The position numbers and the translations under genes are program-made. The notes under the pieces are model-generated. The model saw only the letters and a program-made list of their open reading frames with translations, was not told the origin of the DNA and did not search any database. A DNA stretch of 64,000 nucleotides. It comes from Hirundichthys speculiger. Its lineage: Eukaryota; Chordata; Actinopteri; Beloniformes; Exocoetidae. Positions 24,201-34,300 of the stretch are shown here, one piece after another (the stretch's first letter is position 1; every line of letters begins with the position of its first letter). The stretch covers positions 1 to 64,000 of the forward strand of contig JAGFBZ010001287.1 in assembly GCA_018398805.1 (NCBI GenBank). The letters run 5' to 3'.

Positions 24201-27200
24201 TGCTATGGCCCGCGCATGCCCGGATGTGTTCAGTGGCCCGGATGTTTGTGGTCGAGAATAATCTAACAGACATTTCCTTTTTCTTTTCTTTAAAAAAAAC
24301 AACGATAATAAAAGAAGAGATATCGAGGAGACTACGAACAAGGACAATTTATATCCCATTATATCAAGGCGCCAGTATTACAGGCTTTTTGTTTCTTAAA
24401 AAGATGCGCTTGTTGTGTGTTCGATGTGCACTGCAGCTCCTTCCGAGTTGAGGCTAGGCTAGGCTAGGCTAGGCTGAGATAGAGATGAACCGCCTCCACC
24501 GTCCTTTACAAGGCTTGGATGCGCGTTGTTCAAGTGATACATCATTGTCGTTGTCGATTCATTGTATTTGTAATTTGCATTGCAGTGATTGCAGTACACT
24601 TGCTCATTTTCTAAAAGAAAATGGTCCCACGCCACACTTCGCCGCGACCGCTTCATGATTAGGCGATGACCTACAGAAGTTCGCATGTAACAACTGAGTC
24701 CAGCCAGGGTAGAGTGATGGTGAAATGTTGCCCCCTGCTGCCAAATTTCTATCGGTGGCACAGAGAAATGCATCGCATTGTTTGAGGACGTGCACTGATA
24801 ACCTACATTCGGATTGTTAAAAAAAAACAAAAAACATTCGGTTCATCGACAAAAATGAATGTCTTCGACCAAATTCTTAATGATCATATCATCAATTAAT
24901 CGATTAATTATGCCCATCCCTAGTAGAGAAGTTCGTAAGTAGAGGTACCACTGTATATGAGAAGGCAAGAGTTTCTGGATGAAGACGAACTCTGGAGCGG
25001 GGGAGCGACGCAGTGACTTAAGTACAGCACACTTGTTTATTTTTGTGATGCCATCCAGGCGAAGGTGTTTCGCCATATTAGTCGTCCACCCTCCTTTGGC
25101 AGTAACACGCTCCCCGCAGATGTTGCACTGCGCCAGGTAGCCGTCATTTCCCGGACTGAAATGCAGCCAAACTCGAGAGCGGCGTCTCTTGGGTTCCATG
25201 TTGTGGCGAGTAAAGTCCCGTCGGTGACGGACGTGACGTCGCCACTAGCATGGAGTTGAGAACACCGGGCGGAGTAACATCATCATAGTGCGGTAAATCA
25301 AAACAAAAACAACAAAATCGCAGACATTTAGGAACCGAAAAAAGGAATCAAAAAATCTTCTAAATGATTCCAGAACCGGACGTTAGGAACCGATTCCTAC
25401 CTGGAATCGTTTTCGGTACCCAACCCTACTAATGAGGCCCGTTTTTGAGATTCCTGCTTGATTCTTACAGTTTGTTCAGTTTCTTTCAAGTCAGTGAAAA
25501 CTCCCATTTTATTGCCAGTGTCCTCTCTTGATCTTTGAAAAGCGATCCGTAACAAATATCTGCATTTACACTGGACAGCTGCAGGGGAACCAACGACAGG
25601 AGCTCGGTCACTGATCTGGAAAAAGTCCGTCAGCAAAGGAGAAGAACAGGAGCCATTTTCAATGACTGCAGATAAAATGACAAGTACTGCACGGACCGAG
25701 CTCTTCAGGTATGTGCACGTTTATGCCGCCACATTGTCAGCTGGTTCATTACAGGATAATGGCTTCTGCTTCGTTTTTACTCAAGTTGCAAAAGACACGG
25801 CAGAACACATAACCCAAGCTTTCTGAGATCAGCAAAGGATTCAGCATATTTTGAAGCAGAAAAGGACGAGATGAGCCCGTCCACCTGGGTTTACGTCACC
25901 GTGGCGTTTTCAAGGACGTCTGGCTAATATGAACAGAGGAAATCTGATCCGTCCCATTAGACGGCAGATGCAGATCCGACTCATATCTGACCGACACCGA
26001 TCAGATTACAACCAACCACTTAATATCTAAAAGGTCCTTGAGCTCCCAGCAGGTCTGTGACCGGTCAGGAGAACATCTGAGGCAGTTCTGGGACTGAAGT
26101 ATCAGCTGCCAATCTTTTGGGCCCCGTGTACTCTGGGGTGGGGTCTCTGAACCAGGGGTGAGTATTGGCAAGGACCTCGCAATACAATATGTATCGTGAT
26201 ACCTGGGTCACGATATGTTATTATCACAATATCACGATACATTGCGATATTCTACCCAGTTAATATCAAAATAAAAAGTAGAGATGAAAAATCAAGTTGC
26301 TGTATATGTTCATCAGATGATATTGATCATTCAGAGGACAAAGTGAGTCAAAATTATTTGCTTTAAAACAACCTATTTATTGTTTATTATTAGTGTTTTT
26401 GCATATTTAAATTTTAAACCATTTAAATGTGAAAATTAAACAATTTTCCAAAAAATCGATTAGGGGTGCACGTTAACTATCGGGCCGATAACGGGAAATT
26501 ATGACGTCATTCCGATAAGTCCGATATCACGACAAATAGCCCCGATAACATATATTTCTGTCAACACAGCAGTACCTCGCTCCCTCTGAGTCTGAAATGA
26601 CCGGCAGTGAATGTTATGTTCAAGTGACGTCGGCATAATCAGAAAAATAATTTCTCAATAAGAAAAATCAAGAATACCCCCTCATGCCAGAAAACAACTT
26701 GATAAGTCGGTCATAATTTTGGTAGTTGCTGACTTTAATCGATATTCGCAGTATTTTCCCACGTTACACATAAAAAAGAAAAAAAATAGAAAAGGCTGAA
26801 AGAACGACTAGCAAACGAGGAAACCGGAATTTACGTTACACCTTGAATGCAGCATGCATTTTGCTGATCACAACAAACATGGCACGTAGAACTTCGTTAA
26901 AGTTTCAGAAGAAGATAGTTTGGTGGTTATTTGTGACGAATGATCCGAGTGAATTCTACGAGGAGGGAAGCACAAGCTTTAATACGTAAAACCTGATCAG
27001 CTTCCTACAACATAATTGCTTCCATGGAGTTTTGAAATCGCGCTAACGCGAGCTAATGCTAATACCGGTTATCGGTATCGGTTTTAAAAAACAGTTATCG
27101 TGCATCCCTAAAATCGATATTAGGAGCTGAAAAATCGATATCATATTAGGCGGCCGAAAATAGCGATATATTGCCAAATCGATTTTATTTTTCACAGCCC

Positions 27201-28125
27201 TACTCTGAACTGGGACTGGTTCCCACAAATGGCGTCAGGATCCAGCAGGTTGGTATCTGGAGACTAAATGAACAACTCAGACTCTTTGTTGAGCTCTTCC
27301 AAAAAAACAAAAAAACCACTGAAACCTCTTTCAAACTGCAAGCATAAGACTAATATTCAAGTAAAACAGAAATTATGACTCCAGGTTCTTAGTGAAACAA
27401 AAAAAAAAACCAAACAAAAAATACACAAAAAGCGCAACAGGCCACCAGTACAGATGCAGAACGGAGCTGAGGAATAAACTCGGTCTTATTTGGAGGCAAT
27501 AAAGCGGCGCTAATAAAAACCCTTCTGGCCTGCTGTGGCTGGTCGTTTGTTTGACCACAACGTTCCCAGCATTTATTGCCTATGGATCTATGGATTCTGG
27601 GAGACTTTCCAGCTCTGAACGTCAACAGTAACAATAACATCTTAAAATTATGTGTCTGCTGTAATTGTGTCAACAAGATCTAGTGGTTAGCGGTTCGTTA
27701 TGAACAGACGGATGCTTTAATGGAAGCAGGAGTTGTGTAATGTAGCCGAAGTTCAACTGCTCTGAACAAAATATGAAAAAGCCAGTTGGTGCAGGCAGGT
27801 GGGATGTAAGACTGAAGTTACAGATCATCCAACCAGACTGGTGTCTCCTTTTATGTCCTCTGCATTTAGAGACGCAGCTCTCAGCCAGACTCAGGACTGT
27901 TCGTCCTCCATCGGCGCAGGACGGTAAGAGATGCTGTCGACTGGAGGGCGGGAGAAATACTGATGAGCAACAGATGAAGAGGAGGGAGAGAGCCGCATGA
28001 AAGCTAGACGTGGATTTATCAGTGGAGGACAGAAGCGCCGCAGAGTCGTGAAGCCCAGCTGGCTGCAGACCAAATGCTGCAGACGCCTGGCACTGGATGA
28101 AGGCACGACGGACACACACACCAAG

Positions 28126-28156
<31 letters not shown>

Positions 28157-28292
28157 CACACAGCTACAGTAAAAACCATTATCTCAACACAGAAACTCAC
28201 ATCTTTCATTTCACCTCAAAGTTTCAACCACTGGTTGTAGTGAACCAGCTAAATGGAAATATCTGAAATCAATCAACACAATTCTACTACTA

Positions 28293-28326
<34 letters not shown>

Positions 28327-31300
28327 CATCATGGGAATGTGTTGCTGTGTTCCTTTTTTAAAGCTCCTGCAATAAGCTTTTTCCCAACTTTCAAAGGTTC
28401 AGAAGCGTCGTACCAGGAGCCAGGATGATCTGAGATCAATATTAGAGCTGAGCGATTTTATCGATTCTGTGATATATATTGATATTTTATCAAGTATCGA
28501 TTTTTCAGCTGCAGGTATCAATATTCTAAGCTTCTTTCAAAACCCCCGTGTCCCACCTTTAAAAGCTTGCAAGAAACAATTTGCACTATTTAAATAAAGA
28601 AACTATTTTTCTCAATAAATCTTTTATTCATTTTGTCCAGCATTTGCAAGCTGCCTGTCAGCCATATAATGTGTAATTGATGCTTTCAGATCAATTTATT
28701 CAAACAAAGTCATTGGAACACTCACAAGATGTCACCAAAATCACTTTGTCCCTTTAAAATCTTTCAGAAAACGATGTAAATGTATTGTAAGATGAATATC
28801 GATATATATCGTATCGTCAGCCGAATATCGCATATCGTATCGCGAGATTAGTGTATCGCTACAGCCCTAATCAATATCAATGATGAACCGGACATCTTAC
28901 CTTGATTACAATTAACGAGCGATTATTTTATTTTTTATTTTTTGCCCACATTGATCACTGACGGGGTTTAGCTGCAAAAATGCTCGACTACCACATGTCT
29001 TTATTATAAATAGGGATGGGCATTCGGTGAAGATTTATTCGTCGATCGTCGGGAGAATTAATGATTAATAATCGATTGATCATTAACATTTTTATATTGA
29101 AAACTATCACAAATATTCTCGATATCGGCGTGGCGTTTGTTTTCCCCTTTGGCCTGGTTGCTATGGCCCGCGCATGCTCAGATGTGTTCAGTGGCCCGGA
29201 TGTTCGTGGTCGAGAATAACGTAACAGACGTTTCCTTTTTCTTTTCTTTAAAAAAAAACAACGATAATAAAAGAAGAGATATCGAGGAGACTACTTAACA
29301 AGCACAATTTATATCCCATTATATCAAGGTGCCAGTATTACAGGCTTTTTGTTTCTTAAAAAGATGCGCTTGTTGTGTGTTCGATGTGCGCTGCAGCTCC
29401 TTCTGGTCCGTGCTAACACCGAGGCTAGGCTAGGCTAGGCTAGGCTAGGGTGAGATAGAGATAAAGCGCCTCCACCGTCCTTTACAAGGCTTGGATGCGG
29501 GTTGTTCAAGTGATACATCATTGTTGTTGTCGATTAATTGTATTTGTAATTTGCATTGCCGTGATTGCAGTACACTTGGTCATTTTCTAAACTAAAATTT
29601 TCTAAACGCCACACTTCGCCGCAACCGCTTCATGATTAGGCGATGACCTACAGAAGCTCGCATGTAACAACTGAGTCCAGCCAGGGTAGGGTGATGGTGA
29701 AATGTTGCCCCCTGTTGCCAAATTTCTATCGGTGGCACAGCGAAATGCATCGCATTGTTTGAGGACGTGCACTGATAACCTACATTCAGATTGTTTAAAC
29801 AAAAAAAACATTCGGTTCATCGACGAAAATGAATGTCTTCGACCAAATTCTTAATGATCAATCATCGATTAATCGATTAATTATGCCCATCCCTAATTAG
29901 AAATAAATGAAATAATTGACTTGGCCAGGATCACGTTGGTGATAGGTTCTGAAGGTTGGGATGGATTAGTTTGTAACTGAGTGCTCACCATGAGTTTAAG
30001 GCGATATCTGAAAAATGATTTTCCCTTTAATCAACCAGCTCCTGTTTTCCTGTAACGCCTCCTCCGGAAACTTCTCTTCAGAGCAGATCTACAACATAGA
30101 TGCGTAGCTCCGTCAAAACTGTCTCCAACACAGAAGCAGTTTCTTCAGTCACCTGGAGGTTGTTCATGTTGTCCGATATTATATTTGTTCAAACTGCTGT
30201 TTTAAACAGCCCTGAGTTCTACTGTTGTTTTTCTTCCGATTTGATCTCACCAAACGTTTCAGTGATCACCGATCACGATCAATGAGGATTTTTTTCTGGC
30301 CACATTTCCTCCTGGAGGACGATGGGTCCTCACTATCCTTCCAGCTTTTAATAATGCGTTGGACAGATGTTTTCTCCTCTTGATACCAATGATTGGACCC
30401 TTCTCAAACTGACTAACATCGTTTCCACGACCACGGATGTGTCTTTGACATGGTTGTTTAGGAAATGAGAAGCAACTCATTGCACCAGTTGGGGTTAAAT
30501 AACTTGTTGCCAGCTGAAAGATAATCACCCATGCAGTAATTAACCAATAGGACCCTCGTACCTGTTTGTTCAGTTAAATCAAGGTGGTGACTTTTTATTT
30601 GGCCAGCAGAGTATTTGATGGCAGGACAGTTGTGACAATCCTGTTTTGAATCTTTTTGTGTTTGCACACTTTTCCAATCAGGGCAACTACAGCAAAGGTC
30701 TGCTAATAAAACATTTCTTGAAAGAGCGATCAATACTGTGTGTTTCTTTGGCCATTTCGAGCGAGCTCATTGATTAACTGCTGTGCTGTCAAGGTCTGCA
30801 GCTCTGTAAATATGCGTTTCCACTCAACTTGCACTGACCCCCATATTTAACTCCTCGTGGGTCTCTGACCTTGCCGTTACTTAACCTGAGTCCCACTGAA
30901 ACTCCAACCACGGCGGTGGTGTTTGAGGAGACGGTTCACTGAGGAGTAAAACAATATTTGAGGAGAGACCAGAGGTCAATCCAGGACCGGTCCATGAATG
31001 CAGACCACACAGAGGCAGGAGCTGTGGGTTGTTTGTGACATAAGCAGCTACTGAAGGATGCTAAGACAAGGAAAGGAGACTGAGAGTGAGCCGTTCAGAC
31101 GCCTTATTAATAGTTTGCTTATATAAGGTGTCCAAGACCAGACTGTTGCACCTTTATTCTAATTTGTTGTTCTGTACAGAAGAAGCATTTGAAGGGTAAT
31201 TGCATCTCTGATAAACTGATGTCTGGAAAAGAGGACGCTGCAAGGCCACAGCCTTTTCTACTTCATTGTACTTCAACGCCACGTGCGCTCTGAACAGTTT

Positions 31301-34300
31301 TACATCAGCTCTCCTTGATTCAGCGAAAACGAGTAAACATTGATGGGACCCACGTCTGAGTGGCCCCTGGGTGCTGACCGAGCTCCCTTCATAATAACTT
31401 GGTCATGTGATCCAGACGGTGTGCGTCACCAGTAGGGCTGTAGCCGAACACAAATCTCACGATACGATGCGATGCGATACGCAATATTCGGCTCACGATA
31501 CGATATATATCGATATTCATCTTACAATACATTTACATCATTTTCCCAAAGATTTTAAAGGGACAAAGTGATTTTGGTGACATCTTGTGAGTGTTACAAT
31601 GACTTTTTTTGAATTAATTGAACTGAAAGCATCAATTACACATAGGGATGTACGATAACTGTTTTTTAAAACCAATAGTGATAACTGATAACTTTCAGCT
31701 CCTAAAGGCCGATACCGATAACCGATAACAAACACATATACCTAAGATCATTACATCAACACTATGAACAAAATCAAAAATAGTTTGGACTCTTTAAATG
31801 AACATATTTATTTTTGCCATTGAGAAACTATTGACAAACATTTTCGTAAAGCTATCAAACAAACCTATTTGATATCTCACATCAACTTAAATAAGGTTCA
31901 TTACTGAGTGATATAAAAAAAAAATAAAAGCTCCTTGAACTGATGGAAATACATGCATCAAAATTACAAACTTAAAAGGATTTACATTTACATTTAAAGG
32001 ATATAGACTTGTGGTTCCATTTAAATTAAGACCTTTAAATAAAGTAAATGAGGTTCAGTAGTTTTTTGGTTTTTTTTAATCTCATGGAAGCTTTAGATGA
32101 GAGAGGAGAGGAGAGGGGAGACTGCTGCTGGCTTGCGCACGTTAGCATTAGCTTCTGTTAGCACGATTTTAAAACTCCATCGAAGCGATTGTTACGTTGT
32201 AGGTGGCTGATCAGGTTTTACGTATTAAAGCTTGTGCTTCCCTCCTCGTAGAATTCACTCGGAGGATTCGTCACAAATAACCACCAAACTATCTTCTTCT
32301 GAAACTTTAACGAAGTTCCACGCCGCCATGTTTGTTGTGATCAGCGCTGTGCTGCAGGCTGCACTCAAGGTGTAACGTCAATTCCAACATTCCCTTGTTT
32401 GCTAGTCGTTCTTTCAGCCTTTTCTATTTTTCTTTTTTATGTGTAACATGACGGGAAATACTGTGAATATCGATTCAAGTTAGCAACTACTAAAATTATG
32501 ACCAACTTTACAAGTTGTTTTCTAGCATGAGGGGGTATTCTTGATTTTCCTGATTGAGTAATCGTTTTTCTGATTATGCCGACGTTACTTGAACATAACA
32601 TTCACTGCCGGTCATTCAAGGCTCAGAGGGAGCGAGGCACTGCTGTATTGATAAAAATATATATGTTATCGGGGCTATTCGTCGTGATATCGGACTTATC
32701 GGAATGACGTCATAATTTCCTGTTATCGGCCTGATAGTTATCATGCACCCCTAACTACACATTATATGGCTGACAGGCAGCTTGCAAATGCTGGACAAAA
32801 TGAATAAAAGATTTGTTGAGAAAAACAGTTTCATTTATTTAAAGAGTGCAAATTGTTGCTTGCAAGCTTTTAAAGGTGGGACACGGGGGGTTTAGAAAGA
32901 AGCTTAGAATATCGATACCCGCGGCTGAAAAATCGATACTCGATAAAATATCGATATATATCGCAGAATCAATAAAATCGCTCAGCTCTAGTTACCAGGA
33001 GCAAAAACCTCAACAGTTATTTCAGATATAAGCATGACTCATATGCATAACCTCTGAAAGAACAAGACATGGCGAAATACAGATGTTTAAACGGCAAACT
33101 ACGGCACAATGCGATCTTGAAAACTTTGGGAACACTAGTAATCTCACAAATCCAGCCGCTCTTGAAAGACCCCTAAGAAACCTGCGGTCCGAGCAAAACT
33201 GCTACAAAACCACCACTTGTGTGCTCATGAGCCATTGGCTCCACCCATCGGCAAGCCTTCAGGAATCCGACCAATCAGAAAACGCTGGCTTGTTTTCTCT
33301 TTTTGATGCATAAACTTTGTCGTTCTGAAATAATTATAGTGGTACCTCTACTTACGAAATTAATTGGTTCTGGAAGTAGTTTCGTAACCTAAAACTTTCC
33401 TATGTAGAGACGTGTTTTCCATGTAAATGCCCTAATCTGTTCCAAGCCTCCCAAAATTCAAACTTTTTTTTTTTTTAATTATAAATAATACATGAAATGA
33501 CATGAAAACCTGTAAGAAATACATGTTAGAACTAGAAAAGCACTCGGAGAGCGCAGACCTCCACCAAGCGCAACAATTATCAAAAATTTGAAAGTGATCC
33601 AGAATCCAGGATTTCTTCCAGATCACACCCAAAATGAAATCAGTTCTTCCTTTTCACATTTCCGACAACTCCTGAAAATGTCATCAAAATCCATCCATAG
33701 CTATTTGAGTTATCTTGAACACAGACAGATAAACGCCGACAAAAACATAACCTCCTTGGCGGAGGTAAAAATTGTTCGTTTACCTGGTTGCTGGGTTACA
33801 CTCATACAGACAAGGGGCCCTCCTAGCCAATGGGATGCCAGGAAGATGCTAAGCGATAGCCAATGGCAGAGCAGCTCGGACGCACTGCTTTCAAACCGAG
33901 ATACAGAGCCGACAGCTATGTTATGTTCGGTAAACTCTGGGAGCTGTGAGTAGCAGCGCTACTGTATTTCTGCCTTTCGTATCCTGAAATTTCTTTCGTA
34001 ACTAGAGGCAATATTTTCCCGTTGATGCGTTTCGTAACCTGAAAATTTCATATGTAGAGACGTTCGTAAGTAGAGGTACCACTGTACAGGTACCAGAGAT
34101 TAGAAATATGATGCCTGAAAATGAGTTATTGACCCTTTAAACCTCCTTTAAACTGAAATTAAAAATAAAAGTTCACCAGTGACATCTGAGCTGTGTATCA
34201 GTACTGCATTACAATAGTTACCATTCTTTATAATTTACCAAACAAAAAGAAAAAAAAAACACACACAAAAAAAACATTTTGATGCTCAGGGCAACAAAAT

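Larger units (their letters stand above)
23766..24953 (+). mobile_element. MITE family I, copy I1, 5'-truncated, inside J
   Basis: The right part of family I ends GTAAGTAGAGGTACCACTG/TA. It is homologous to I2 and I3 from AACAGACAGATAAACG onward; the left third is missing. H1 is inserted in it at gtagagac. Confidence 0.72.
23410..25428 (-). mobile_element. hAT element J, 2 kb, host of I1 and H1
   Basis: It runs TAGGGTCGGGCATCG to GGTACCCAACCCTA, with ctgatgag and ctaatgag as an 8-bp duplication with one change. Subterminal GATTCtgATTC/GGAATCG motifs cluster at both ends. It contains a minus-strand BED-finger frame near its right end and is split by the I1 element. Confidence 0.82.

Noticed and set aside
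27670..28266. Overlapping frames on both strands near the CA repeat
   Set aside because: Composition-driven; the minus frame is full of Cys/Val from the (CA)n tract.
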